Shown here: in pieces, positions 47,959 through 58,891 of the stretch
How the letters are laid out: the number at the start of each line of letters is the position of its first letter
Position numbering within the stretch: the stretch's first letter is position 1
Assembly: GCA_037039685.1 (NCBI GenBank)
Contig: JAWNGF010000002.1
Span: 682,001-746,000 of the forward strand
Origin: Ceratobasidium sp. AG-K
Lineage: Eukaryota; Basidiomycota; Agaricomycetes; Cantharellales; Ceratobasidiaceae
Reading direction: 5' to 3'
Length of the DNA: 64,000 nucleotides
Program-made: the position numbers and the translations under genes
The notes under the pieces: generated by a model
The model's input: the letters and a program-made list of their open reading frames with translations, nothing else
Told to the model about the DNA's origin: nothing
The model's database searches: none

Positions 47959-49533
47959 TTACCCCTTATTCTCGCGCGCTTGTTCATCAACTTCGCGATC
48001 ATGTGTTTGCGAAGCACTCTCCCCGACGGGGATGAGTGGCGGCCCCATACCCACCAGTGGAGCTGATACTTCGCGGAGACCCATTGCTCCCGGAATATTT
48101 CCCCGTCCCGCCGCCCGTGAAACGGTGAATCTTGCGCCACCGGATGATCCTGTAAACGGTGAGGTCAATCCAGGTATGATGTTCATAGAAGGTCTGACAC
48201 CTGGGCGAAGTGGGGGCAACATGTTGGTCGGGCCGGAAGGGACAATGGGGGCCCGCATCGTCTGCGGGTGATAAAATTGAGTGGCTGTCGCCGGAGTTTG
48301 TGAGTGGGTGGGCTTGTGGAATGGCATCAGAGGGTCGCCCAGAGGAAGATGCTGGACGACTACGCGCTTTGAAAGAACTTCGGCCTATTCTCAAGACGAG
48401 TGAGCACTGGATGTACTCCGTGATGCGCATACATACCTCGTACATCTTCAGTAGCCCTGAGTTCACCTTTCTCCAAACAGGAACGGAAGACGCGATAGAG
48501 TATAGTTGCGGGGAATGCTCGTGGAATGGGCCAGATTTTATAGACTTGATGCGTATGATAGAGAGCGTGTATAAGTCCATCGGGGGGTTAGGCAACGGAA
48601 CCTGGAGGACACTGGACGGAGTTGCATCTTGTTTTTCTGTCATGAGAAAGTCAGCGGACCGTGAACGTATATTCAGATTCACGTACTCGCCTCGAAGCTG
48701 AGCGCTCCCCCAATAATAGCCTAAAAATGAGTAATCATCAAGTCCCCATACCCCGTGACTTCCAGCCGGTTCGAGTTTGTAGGTGTCCTGGAGTCGCCAA
48801 CACACATGAAGGTATCTAATGGTCTTAAGATCGACGAAGCCTAGCATTTGAATAGTACCCACTTCAGAAAGACCTTCAACACCGTGCTCTTTTCAACCTC
48901 AGGTTCGTTTGCAAGGAATCCGATCTTGTTGAGGCAGAGTAGGAAAATGACAAACGAAAGTTCGTGCCCCGTGCCGTAGTCGATACGGATGAAAGAGCCG
49001 AAAGATGTCAAGACATATGGCTGTAAAAAAGGTATAGCCACGTGTAAATCTTCAGGTAGCAGAGTTTCCAGCAGTAATTTGCACCGCTGAGAACAGGTAA
49101 GTAAATCACCACACAAAACGCGAGCCCACTGCTCACCTCCTCCAACCGCCGCCCCCAATCTCGAAATGCAAGATTCCCGTAGCGTTGAGGGGACTCCTGG
49201 GGTGTAATTTCACTAATCCAGGTATCCAGTTCCTGAAGTAGACTCAAAAGGGACTGAACTGGCTGGCAAATGTTAGAGCCTTGGTTTGCAGAATTCACTT
49301 GAGATACATACCTTTGATTCACCTGGGTCCGCGGACAGATCCTTCAATTCAGTGCCAACAACAGAGTCTCCCAGGCGTCGTATATATATCAATAGGTGTA
49401 AATAAGATTCTGAACGTTGCCAAATATGAACGTCATTGTCCGTTTGAATTGCAGTTCTGGGTGGAGGATATTGGGCAAAGGACGCAACGTCGCAGGTGGG
49501 TATTTGAGGTAGATTAAACCCGTCCGATTCCAT
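47959..49533 (-). CDS. PTPA: Serine/threonine phosphatase 2A activator (PTPA/Rrd)
   Basis: Start at 49533. Exons encode ESYLHLLIYIRRLGDSVVG, LDTWISEITPQESPQRYGNL, AFRDWGRRLEE, LLPEDLHVAIPFLQPYVLTS, FGSFIRIDYGTGHELSFVIF, CWRLQDTYKLEPAGSHGVWG, LDDYSFLGYYWGSAQLR, RIKSIKSGPFHEHSPQLYSI, WRKVNSGLLKMYEAEVLSKR and VVVQHLPLGDPLMPFHKP: the complete PTPA fold (PF03095). This peptidyl-prolyl isomerase-related protein activates PP2A catalytic subunits. A Pro/Gly-rich C-terminal extension of about 90 residues follows, as in Rrd2-type fungal proteins. One intron (48637-48690) appears to start with GC (GAG|GCGAGT) and end ACAG; if unspliced it would insert 18 residues into a strongly conserved stretch. Converges with GUP1, 138 bases apart. 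Confidence 0.92.
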
Positions 49534-49816
49534 CTCTTCTATGTATAATTCTAGATCAAGCGTTACTATAACTATTTATTATGGAGCAGAATTATACATA
49601 AACGTACATCAAAGTCCAATGGTGGACGTCAACTCGTGGGCGCCAAGCGCCAGCGCACAGACCAGGGTCTAATGTAAGCCATTTTGGGATTGCCACGGTC
49701 AATCTTGACGCCCTCCAATCCACCCTCACCCACACTCTAAGGGAACCGACTAGATTAGTGCACACGGCCCGACTTTTTCATCCTAGGCTTTTTGAGTGTG
49801 ATTTGGCTCGGTTCAA

Positions 49817-50917
49817 ATGGCACATGATTACTCTCAGCATCAACAAGCTACTAGTACAGCGCCGGGTTTACTCGACTACTCTGCCGAATTCGAGTGGCCC
49901 GAAGGCGGCAACCAACGACAAGAGTCAGTCTTGAGTCACTTCCAGCATGACTCTGAATCACGTCCTACACGTCCTGCAGCCCTCAATTCAGCTTTTTTGC
50001 GATTGACTGTCCTATCAAGCACTGTGCTATCCCGTCGAGCTGTTGCTCTTATCGACTCGTTCGACGAAGTTTCCATAGGTCGAGACAGATGTTCTACCCC
50101 TCGTCTGCGACTCAAGGAACTTGCAGTGTCCAAGTATCACGCCAACGTTTATTGGGACTCGCAAACGAAAAATTGGTCTCTTGTGGACGTGGGGTCTACT
50201 CACGGCACCCATCTAATCTCGCCCGACTCTGCAGTTGCTCAGGCGTCTGGCTCGGTTTCAGATCAAGGCTATGCACTGAGTTCAACTACCAGGCTTTCCC
50301 TCCCTAAGTCTGCCAGTCTTCCCCGAACGCTATCGCACCTGCAGCACATTATCGTTGGAGGCACAACCCTAGTAGTACACATGCATGCCGACCGAATTCC
50401 ATGTGATGCTTGCGTCGTCGCAGGGCATACCCTCATCGACCTCAGCCCATCTATTGGCAAGCCAAACCATGAACCCAAACCATCTAACACCAGGTCGCTC
50501 CAAGTGTTAAAGCGCGACCTTCTCTCTCGACCCGCTTACGCTGCTTCAACACACGAACGTACTCGCCCAGGTCTTGTTTCGGAACCATATATCGATCGTG
50601 CAGAACTTAGGCGTCAGCGTTACCCCGGTTGGCGCGATCCCAACCCTCCCAGAGAATTGGACTACCCACAAGTGACTCGGGTTTGGACCCCGGATGCGAT
50701 CCGCTCGCCTGTCACAAGCCAAGCTCCTGATTTACAGTCTGCCACCCCTATCTCATTGAATAACATTGGTCATAAGCTATTGACGAAGAAGGGGTGGACT
50801 CCCGGATCGGTCCTGGGCTCCCAATCCGAAACTGGAACAGCGTCAGTGGCTCTAACTGAACCGCTTGTTCCTCGGGCGACTACCAACCGCCGCGGTCTAG
50901 GGATGAGCACCAAGTGA
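49817..50917 (+). CDS. FHA and G-patch domain protein (AGGF1-like plan)
   Basis: Single-exon, 366 residues. Residues about 65-150 form an FHA domain: VSIGRDRC (strand with GR), LAVSKYHANVYWD (S..H motif) and WSLVDVGSTHGTHL, the phosphothreonine-binding loop with N replaced by T. The C-terminus has a G-patch: NNIGHKLLTKKGWTPGSVLG ending RRGLGMSTK. The FHA plus G-patch pair is known from AGGF1 and related fungal proteins thought to act in RNA processing. Expected nuclear. Start at the first ATG after a TATA-less leader; it is 283 bases from the divergent PTPA start, so a bidirectional promoter is likely. Confidence 0.88.
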   Translation: MAHDYSQHQQATSTAPGLLDYSAEFEWPEGGNQRQESVLSHFQHDSESRPTRPAALNSAFLRLTVLSSTVLSRRAVALIDSFDEVSIGRDRCSTPRLRLKELAVSKYHANVYWDSQTKNWSLVDVGSTHGTHLISPDSAVAQASGSVSDQGYALSSTTRLSLPKSASLPRTLSHLQHIIVGGTTLVVHMHADRIPCDACVVAGHTLIDLSPSIGKPNHEPKPSNTRSLQVLKRDLLSRPAYAASTHERTRPGLVSEPYIDRAELRRQRYPGWRDPNPPRELDYPQVTRVWTPDAIRSPVTSQAPDLQSATPISLNNIGHKLLTKKGWTPGSVLGSQSETGTASVALTEPLVPRATTNRRGLGMSTK

Positions 50918-51166
50918 TAGTCGCATTTCGTTTTGATTCGTTTTGATGGCAGGGATGGATAGCATACCATGTAATGTCTATTGTGTAATACTACAGAGTC
51001 CATCCCCGCCGAGTCCGAAAGTAAATTTGGCCAGCATATGCTCTAAGAACAACAAAAGTAAACAAAAACCATAAGGTGGTACAAGGTTAAAGCACACACA
51101 CAAGTTAAAACAATAAAAATGTCCAATGCATAGCAAATAAAGAAACGAATAATAGTTAAGGCCGCC

Positions 51167-51196
51167 GTGGATCTGCCTAGATTCAGGCAGATCCAC
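51167..51196. terminator. Perfect 12-bp stem hairpin at the convergent gene ends
   Basis: Left arm GTGGATCTGCCT (51167-51178), 6-nt loop, right arm AGGCAGATCCAC (51185-51196). The right arm runs over the last codons and stop of the Myb-like gene (stop 51183-51185) in the 265-bp space between two convergent genes. May affect 3' end formation or stability; the terminator role is inference. Confidence 0.4.
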
Positions 51197-53868
51197 CGGG
51201 CTCATACGCTGGTATACTGTCGGAGTTGCTTGTTGACGTTTGTGAAGTTTCTCCGGACTTTGGCCGCGAGTCTACGGTTTGACTTAAAACATGAGGAGGG
51301 TAGTGGCGAGGAGCGGCTGTGGGAGACGTCATGGAGTCCTGATGTACAGGGTTTAGCGTATCTGTTGTGGGGAGAGCTGATGAACTAGGGGTGGCGGCAG
51401 CTGCGGCAGCCTGAGCAGCCTGTGCCTCGGCTTTCGCAATGCGTTTTCTGATGCGCGATGGATGTGTCGAGGTCGGTTTCAGTCCCTGATTTACGGGCAA
51501 ATACGGCGATTAATGGAAGTTGTTCAGGGAAGAGGAATGAAGTATTTGCCTCACCAAGTGTGTGGCCTTGATGAGTATCTGATGTCGTGTGCGGCTTGCC
51601 CCGAATCGCTCGACAACCCAATCCCAATCTATCTTATCCTGACCATTCAATTTTGAACTAGCTCGACTATGCTCAGCGAGCTGCTTGAGTTTTTCGGACT
51701 CTTCATCTCGCCATGTGCCGTGATTGACCTGATTGAATGATCAAATTAGGGATCGTCCTAAATAGGTTGACTCTGATCAGAGATCAACCGGAGAAACTAT
51801 CGACTCACATTCGCGGCGCTCCGTAAAGTGGAGTTATTGAACGAGACATCGACGCTAGTCGAAGGCGGGCGAGCGAGCGCAAGCTCTCGCTGAATTGTCG
51901 GATCTGAACCGTACGCTCCTTTGGGAAGCTGTGTGTGTGCAAAATATTCACCTTCGTCGACCCCGGAAGGCGTGGCAGGGTGAGAGGATGACGGTAAACG
52001 CGGCGACCAAGGGCTATGGAAGGGTGGGGGATATGCCGAGGTTGTGTAGCCAGACGGAAGCACATGTAGCATCGTGCTCTCGAGATGCGATGAGTTAGGA
52101 ACCCGTGTACGGATAGTTGAATCGGAATGCTAGAAACCACGAGTAAGAACGAATCGGACAGAAGGAATGTCGTGAAATAGACTCGCCATCATTCTCTCAC
52201 ATATGGCTTTGGCATCGTTAAGCATTCTCATTGGGTCTGCGCCAGTACCCATTTGAAAAGACTGAGCCAAAACATCGTGTGGTGTTGCACGCTGCGAGTC
52301 CGAGGTTTCGCCGACCGCAGGTTTATGATAGTACGAGGACGAGATAGGCAAGTGATTAGCGATCCGGAGAATGCTTCTAAAGGTATCGGCGGGTTCTTGG
52401 GTTGAATTGTTGAAACTCACCAGCAAATTAGCCGCGTCATTGTGAAATTTGAGGCACAGCGCTCGGGCCCGGTCGTAGAACTGGGGAAAGCTCGCGATCA
52501 TCTCGGTTTCTCCGAGCGAATGCGATACGTTGGATGAGCCGTCGTCTGAGCTCGTTGCGACAAGGGCATCAGGTCCGCTCGGAGCGTTGACTGTCGATGT
52601 GGATAAGGAAGATGCCGATGCCGCGCCAGAGGGTCGTAATCCGCTCAAGGGTGGGGTATAGTACGGGCTTACTCCATCGGGCGTAGGGTGACCTGGGAGA
52701 GTCGGGGACTGAGAGGTGGGACCATCAGTCATCGATGTGGGGGGCATGAAGGGGTGGGATGAGGCACCGCTGAATCTTCGCTGGGGGGACGCGAATGGCC
52801 GAAACGAGGAGCTGGCCCCAGCCGAATGCATCGTGCTATGTGCTATACCGTTCATTGTGTGAACTTCAGGAGATTGGGGTTGCGAATTGGCAGATTGGGG
52901 TCGGTCGCTGGCTGGACTGGCGAGAAATCGTTGTACCGAACCCGAATTGAGGTTGGATGAGCCGCGATTGTCAGGATGAAACTGGGCAAAAGGCGAAGTA
53001 CTATTGTCAGCGTGGGTTATATGGTACCATGTGAGAAGTGGCCCGGCTAGTGCAGAAGATACGTGGCAATATGCGGACTCACGGGTGAGTTTACGCCGCT
53101 TAATTCGCTCGTTGGTCGGGACAAAGTGCGGCTTGGTTGAGAAGACATCGAAAAAGCCGACAATTCCCAGGCATCCTCAGGATATACCAAACCTGGACCT
53201 GTCGCTCTGACTCCGTCTGACGTCCTGACACGCTTAGCTGAGTCGGATTGAGAGAACGAGTCTTGCCGTGGTCGTTTGGAAATAGTCGAAAGCCTGGCTC
53301 CCGAATGATAAGTGTGCATCTCAGGTCATGGGGTTCAGCCGTCTACTCACGGAGGGCTCGTGCGCACGAGTGGGCGCGTGGTCATCGGATCAATATGGTC
53401 GGATGAGGAAGGCATAACTGTGCCAGAGGGTGCCATGGGATCGTGAAGGAAGGCATTATGCAGCTCGTGACTGACGTCCTGACTGATAGCGGCCGACTGA
53501 GGAAATGGCAATGTGGATTGCCCGATGTGATCAGGTTGGTGTGCGGCTCCTGGATCAAAAGAGTGGCCGTAATTGCCGGCCAAGGCTAGTTGGTCGTAGT
53601 GTTGAAAATGGCGGTGAAGAGAAGAGCTATTTGAAGCATTGTGCTGTGTCGGCATTGATCGGGAAGGGTAACCGCTCATCGACTCGGGATGAAAGCCGAG
53701 AGAGGGCCCGGAAGGACCAGAGCGGACAGTGTGCGTAGTGCTCATTGAAGGAGATTCTGAAAGCAGAGCAGGTACATAGCTAGGGTTCGTCGGCGAGTGA
53801 CTAGTTGAGGGCGTTGGGGACGTGTATGCATAGCCGCTTGGCACGTGGGGACCATGTTGACCAGCCAT
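51183..53868 (-). CDS. Myb/SANT-like DNA-binding protein with long disordered N-terminus
   Basis: Start at 53868 (MAGQHGPHVPSGYAYTS). Most of the product is Ser/Pro/His-rich low complexity typical of fungal regulators, with one better-ordered block around 52500-52150 (SFPQFYDRARALCLKFHNDA, FRSILRIANHLPISSSYYHK, LNDAKAICERMMASLFHDIP). Near the C-terminus an exon encodes HGTWRDEESEKLKQLAEHSR then IDWDWVVERFGASRTRHQIL and IKATHLGLKP: a Myb-like helix bundle with spaced Trp residues and a basic third helix, followed by RIRKRIAKAEAQ, a likely nuclear localisation stretch. Probably a transcription regulator; targets unknown. It shares a 600-bp divergent promoter with ATG17. Confidence 0.75.
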
Positions 53869-54467
53869 GTTGGCAAACAGCAGATGACGCTCTATTTGAG
53901 TTTTTCTGGATCGCGGCTAGTGGACATATGCATGTCAAGTAAGCGAAAGCTAGGGCTGGAGCGTGGCGGCTGTAGTGAAGGGCCGCTTGGAGAGAGCACT
54001 GAACAGAACTGACGACACCTGGCAGCTTCTTGAAACGGAGCAGCAAGACCTGTGGCTTAAGAAGGAGCGCCATGATAAATGGCCTAGCCAGCAAGGCGAT
54101 GGCAACCACCCGCGAGCTCATCACAATCGTATAGAATCTAGAAAGGGCGTCGAGGGTCCGGTGGACTGGGTTCGCTCCCTTTGCTGACGATGCCGAAAAG
54201 GATGCGACAACTCCACGAGAAATTGACGATCCGAAGACGAGCGAGTCTGTCCGTATTCAGACGCTTTCTCACCTTCCCCACAACACCCTTTTTCAATTTT
54301 TCAATTTTGTTTTTCTACCAAAGCACCGCTGGCCGCCGGACCTCAGCCAACCCTGGGGTAATTTCATAATTTGTTAGCGCCCTGGTTTCCCACATGGTTG
54401 CGCCTGACTCCACAGGACGGTGACGAAGTGCACGGAACCGAGCCACTGCTCTATCACGTGAATCTGC
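53869..54467. promoter_or_regulatory. Bidirectional promoter between Myb-like gene and ATG17
   Basis: 599 bases separating two divergent starts. A pyrimidine/T-rich stretch at 54265-54320 (CACAACACCCTTTTTC, TTTTTCAATTTTG) lies on the ATG17 side and a CACGTG-like TCACGTGA at 54456. An open frame (53963-54187) is unsupported. Confidence 0.4.
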
Positions 54468-56237
54468 ATGATGTCCGCCACGACGAGCAACCCTCCCTTG
54501 CTTGCTGGCCTCTTCCTCACCTCGAAGAAGGCCCTCCTTCATGGGAATAACGTCTGCAACCACGCGAGCACGCTAACTACAGAGGCTAATAACCTTGCTG
54601 TTGACGTATTGACTCTTGATGCCAAGCTGCGGTGGTTAACCCACGGCGTTCTCGACCAACTTCAAGTGGGCAACTTGCAATTCTCATCGTTCGCACTCTA
54701 ATTATTTAGGCGGCCAGCAGTATTGTCAAATTTCTTGAATTGGAGAGGGAGCATGTTCATTCAGTTGCCAAGGTACGTATTTGAGCCCTCTTGTCAGCCT
54801 GCTTGTAGTAACTCGACACAGGAATGGGATCGTGCTCGTTCCCAGCGCACCAGATCGCTCGACGCGATCTTGGAGAAACTAGGGAACCAGGCTGTGCCGC
54901 CATCGTTGCACAAGACTGTTACAGGTTCCTCGGTCTTTGGTAGTCCCCGCTCTAATACTGGTAAAGATCTTCCCGGGCCGTCTCAGGCCGAGCTCAACGG
55001 CAAGCTGTCGCCTGTCGCGAGCCGCCTCAATCAGCCGGAGAGCGGCAGTGCGAACCAGGATCGGAGCCGGTGGAAGACCCTCCGCGATTTCATAGACGAG
55101 CGCGCGATTGAAGAAGCCCTGGAACGGATTGAAGAGGAAAGGCTCCAACTCGACGTAAGCACTGCTGTCCCTTAGTTTGATCTCATCCAACAACCCCGCT
55201 AGGATTGTCTCGCTCGGACATACGACTTTCCTCAAACACTCGCCGCTCACATTGTTGCCATCCGTGATTCGTTACCGGAGTTATCATCCGAGCCGGCTTT
55301 ACATGTGGTCCACCGTCTCGCCACCGAAAAAGATCGGTTGGTACATGCCATGGCCGAGGACTTGGAAGGGATCGCGAGGCACTTTGGGCAGGTGAAAGAT
55401 GCTATGCAGGTGGAAGATGATGGTGGAGTTATTAACTCGGAGGACCTAAAAAGTGAGCTAGGGAAAATCGACCTTGCACGCCCACCTAACATGTGATTGG
55501 GAAGTACTGGATCAGGACACAGGGGAGCTTTCCGCTGTGGTCGGGGACATTGACCAGTCTGGGCAGTCCGTTGAGGGAATACAGTAAGCACGTGTTGATT
55601 AGCAGTTCGTTCCCTGTCTGATAGCCGTAGTGAACAACTTTGCACGATGAAGTCGACCCTACTAAGGGGCCTAGAAACGCATCGAGCAATTTTGGACCGA
55701 CTTGAAGATCTGGACGAGACTATGACCACCATGCTCTCTGAACAACAAGTTGCTCAGCATGACGTAGAAGCATTGCTCGAAACTCTGGAATCACGGCTTG
55801 TGGAACTCGAGAATCTGGAAGGCGCATACGTTGCGTACAGACGCTCTTATGCTCACCTTCTTCAAGAAATGGCTCGGCGTGAACGACAGAGATCAGAAAT
55901 GGAGGAAATCGTTCATGGAATGCTAGAAAGGCTTGACCGATATCGCGAAGGCAAGTGACCGTGGCCACTTGGCGTATTTCGCTCACATTGTCATGTAGAA
56001 GAGATTCAGCGACGACACGAGTTTTTCACGCTCGAGGGCGAGTTTATTCCAGAGGACTTATGTCCGTTTGTCACCGACCCCCCCGCGCGATGGTCATTGG
56101 CAAACAGCGGAGAAGATGATGCGCGGGTATTGGAAGACGGATCTAGACTGCTGGAAGAAGTAAGCCATCTCGATCTCGCTCGTTGCCAACGTTTAATTTG
56201 GCGCTCACAGGCTCGCCGTATGTTGGAGAGCGGTTGA
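54468..56237 (+). CDS. ATG17: Autophagy scaffold protein Atg17
   Basis: Start at 54468 (MMSATTSNPPLLAGLFLTSK). Coiled-coil exons follow: KKALLHGNNVCNHASTLTTE, LDAKLRWLTHGVLDQLQ, SIVKFLELEREHVHSVAK, EWDRARSQRTRSLDAILEKL, TLRDFIDERAIEEALERIEE, VHRLATEKDRLVHAMAEDLE, HRAILDRLEDLDETMTTMLS, HDVEALLETLESRLVELENL, YVAYRRSYAHLLQEMARRER and RRHEFFTLEGEFIPEDLCPF. This is the APG17 family (PF04108) in order and at normal length (just under 500 residues). It scaffolds the Atg1 kinase complex at the phagophore assembly site, with Atg13/29/31. The stop at 56235-56237 follows ARRMLESG. About seven short introns, all frames consistent. A Ser/Pro insert occurs near 54930-55060. Confidence 0.9.
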
Positions 56238-56790
56238 TTCAAATTTATATGTAATGAGCATCCACGTGGGTTGAATGGCAGTTTCATGCGTTCATGCTTC
56301 TCCATGCTGTGAAGTCCACCGGAGCATGTTGCTCGACAGACTTGTGGGTCAAACGCGCGCCGACCGGGGGCCGCGCAGCTCGAATTCTTGAGCGAACAGC
56401 TACAAATTTATTTGGGGTGCTCATGGGGATTTTTTGTCTCGACCGTGGATGTCAAAACATGCACCGCAATGCACCCTGACGATCCCTCGCTCGTCAAGGC
56501 TTAAAACAGACACTCGCACGTGGAGACCCTGTTGACCGAAGATTCTCTTGTCAGCCTGAGATTTCGAAGCGCAAAAAAGTGTATTGTATTCGTTGCGCGT
56601 GCCATCATGGAGCATACATCGGACCAAGTACGTCATGATGGGACACACACACTACAGCAGCAATCATCCTCCCGCACAAAAAATCATCACAAATGACAGG
56701 AAAAATAGTAAGCAAAACGTCAACTCGACGACGAAAAGAGCAGAAAATATCCAGGGCGATCAAAGACGAAGAATGTCAGAAAGGAAGTCT
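56238..56790. other. Convergent intergenic region between ATG17 and secreted-protein gene
   Basis: 553 bases with 3' UTR-like A-rich plus-strand text near 56690-56760. No supported gene. Confidence 0.35.
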
Positions 56791-58237
56791 CTAAGCGACA
56801 GGGTTGCCCTGGGAGTCGATTGCCGGGGTGGCAGCAAAGTTGGTCTTGGCACCGAACGCTGCGTTGAACGCGTCGGCGGCAGCACCCTGCTTAGCACCAG
56901 CGGCCGCAGCAGCAGCCTTGGCCTGAGCACAGAGATCCTTTGCGGCTTGGTTGGCGCCGCACGAGTTGACGAAGGTCTGTCAAGACGTCGAAATGAGTTA
57001 TATATGCTCCAAGGGTGATCGAGGGAAACTTACGTCGCAGATGAACTGGGTAATGATTCCCGAGTTCTGGGCGCTTCCGTGGTTGAACTCCTGCAAGTTG
57101 TTGGGAATGAAGCTGGTCTCCTTGCGGCCCTCGATGCCTACACCAAACTTGATGGTAGGATCGGTGCACTTGCCGAGGTCGACATTGGCGGGAGTACCGG
57201 TTACAACGGGTGCAGCTGCGTCGGTGGTGGTCGCAGCGGCGGTTTCAGTGGCAGTAGCGGCGGCATCAGTTGTCGTAGCCGCAGCATCGGTACTCGTGGC
57301 GACCTCGGTGGCGGTAGGAGCAGCGGCATCAACAGTTACTAATGAATCCGGGCATATTAGTCCCGTGGTTGACGTAAAGACGCATATAGTAAACTTACCA
57401 GTGACGGTTGCGACAGCAGGGCAGGTGTTGGTTGCATCGGGTGCAGCGGTGCTTGTCGCAGCGGCATCAGTGGTCGTGGCAGTGGCAGTCTCGGTGGCAA
57501 CAGCAGTTTCAGTCGCGGAAGTCTCGGCGGCGGCGGTCTCGGTAGCAGTTGGAGTTTCGACAGCGTTGTTCCCTCCGTTACCGGCATTTCCACCCCCGGT
57601 CGCACCCCCGCCCAACGGCGCAGTGTTGGCCTGCGAGCCCTTCGTCACCGAACATTTGCAGGCAGGGTCGAAGAAAATGTTGGGGTCATTAGCCGGGTCT
57701 TGGGCTTGATTAAGTCCAACGAGCTCCGGGTTGCGGGGCGGGGTCTGGCAGAAGACGCTGTTGCGAGCAGTAGGCGGGTTGGTCGTAAAGTCCGGAGGAG
57801 TGTTCTTCTCGGTCTGGCGGAATGTGATTGCCAGCTCGACCATCTTAGCCGCAGTCGCTGCATCTTCGTTCTTCGAGGCGTCTGCATGGGATGTTAGATG
57901 TATGAGCAAATCAAAGATATTGGACTCGCCAATGATGTCGTCGGCCAAATCTTGTTGAGCGCACTCGGGCGAGGCTGCAAGCAAAGTGCCAACTGCCTTC
58001 CCGCCGAGAACACCACAAACCTCGCCTCGGCAGGCGCTTCCTATTTGTCCAATCTGAAATACGATCGGTAAATGTCATCGGTCACCCAGAATTTGGACTC
58101 ACGACCGCCGGGCTCTCCTGACCAAAGCGACGTCCCCACAGTGCACGTCCGTCGCGCTCGACGATGCGAGTGCGGGCTTGAGCTTCTCCCGAGAGAACAG
58201 CGAGCAAGACAAAGGACACAAAGGACTTGCTGAACAT
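56791..58237 (-). CDS. Secreted Thr/Ala-rich protein of unknown function
   Basis: Start at 58237: MFSKSFVSFVLLAVLSGEAQ is a clear signal peptide. Mature part: RIVERDGRALWGRRFGQESP, a Cys-containing block (GSACRGEVCGVLGGKAV), then ECAQQDLADDIIGESNIF and VELAITFRQTEKNTPPDF. The centre is built of Thr-Glu-Thr-Ala/Ala-Thr-Thr-Thr-Asp-Ala-Ala repeats (57215-57570), likely O-glycosylated and extended. The C-terminal part (ANVDLGKCTDPTIKFGVGIE, GRKETSFIPNN, NSGIITQFICD, FVNSCGANQAAKDLCAQAKA) carries paired Cys and ends DSQGNPVA. Strong codon bias suggests high expression. Likely a cell-wall or extracellular protein; I do not know the family. The repeat tract invites length variation between strains. 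Confidence 0.75.
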
Positions 58238-58891
58238 CGTGGGTTGAAATGAAAGTCTGGATAAAGGGAATGCTCTAGAAAAGTTTCGCGTATAGCACCA
58301 GTGCTGAATGAGTGATTGTCGAGTAGACGCAAGTTGCAAAAACTGTCAGTGAAGAAAGAATGTGAAAAAAGCCGGTCAACGACTTGAAATGAAGAGAGCT
58401 AGAAGAGTGACTGCGCTGAAGAGGCGGTGAGGAGAATGCCACCCCGCTGGGCTCTTTTTATATTTCGTCTCTGCGATGAACAAGGCTTGGAAGTTGTTAC
58501 GTGAGATAGGAACGACCAGGTCCATTGCGAGGTACGAAGTACGTTTGATGACAACCGTCGTTCTAGACGACACGTGGACCTACTTTAGCTTGGATCGTAT
58601 TTCCTAATTTAGTTCAGTCATATTCTGGGCTTCCACCGACTTTTGTTGACCTAATAGTGTTGGAGTCAGTAAGTGTTTTACTCCGGTGTTGTAGAACTCG
58701 GTTAGGTACATCTGTTTGTCAGTGCATCCACGCTTCGGTAATTTGGTCACGTCGCAACCGGGAAGATCGTGTCACCCGGTTGCCGGCTTCTCTCCACAAC
58801 CATCACTCCAAGCAGCCTCTCCACGCTCCCACCAACGGATAGGCTTTGGTCGGTGAAAGGATCGACGATTGTTTGACGTCACTGTAATTTC
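58238..58891. promoter_or_regulatory. Bidirectional promoter, secreted protein and CoA-transferase
   Basis: 654 bases between divergent starts. CT/GA-rich text near 58340-58460 on the secreted-protein side. No gene supported. Confidence 0.4.

Noticed and set aside
57215..57570. Repetitive tract as a CRISPR-like or satellite array
   Set aside because: It is the Thr/Ala/Glu codon repeat of a secreted protein; eukaryotic context and no regular spacers.
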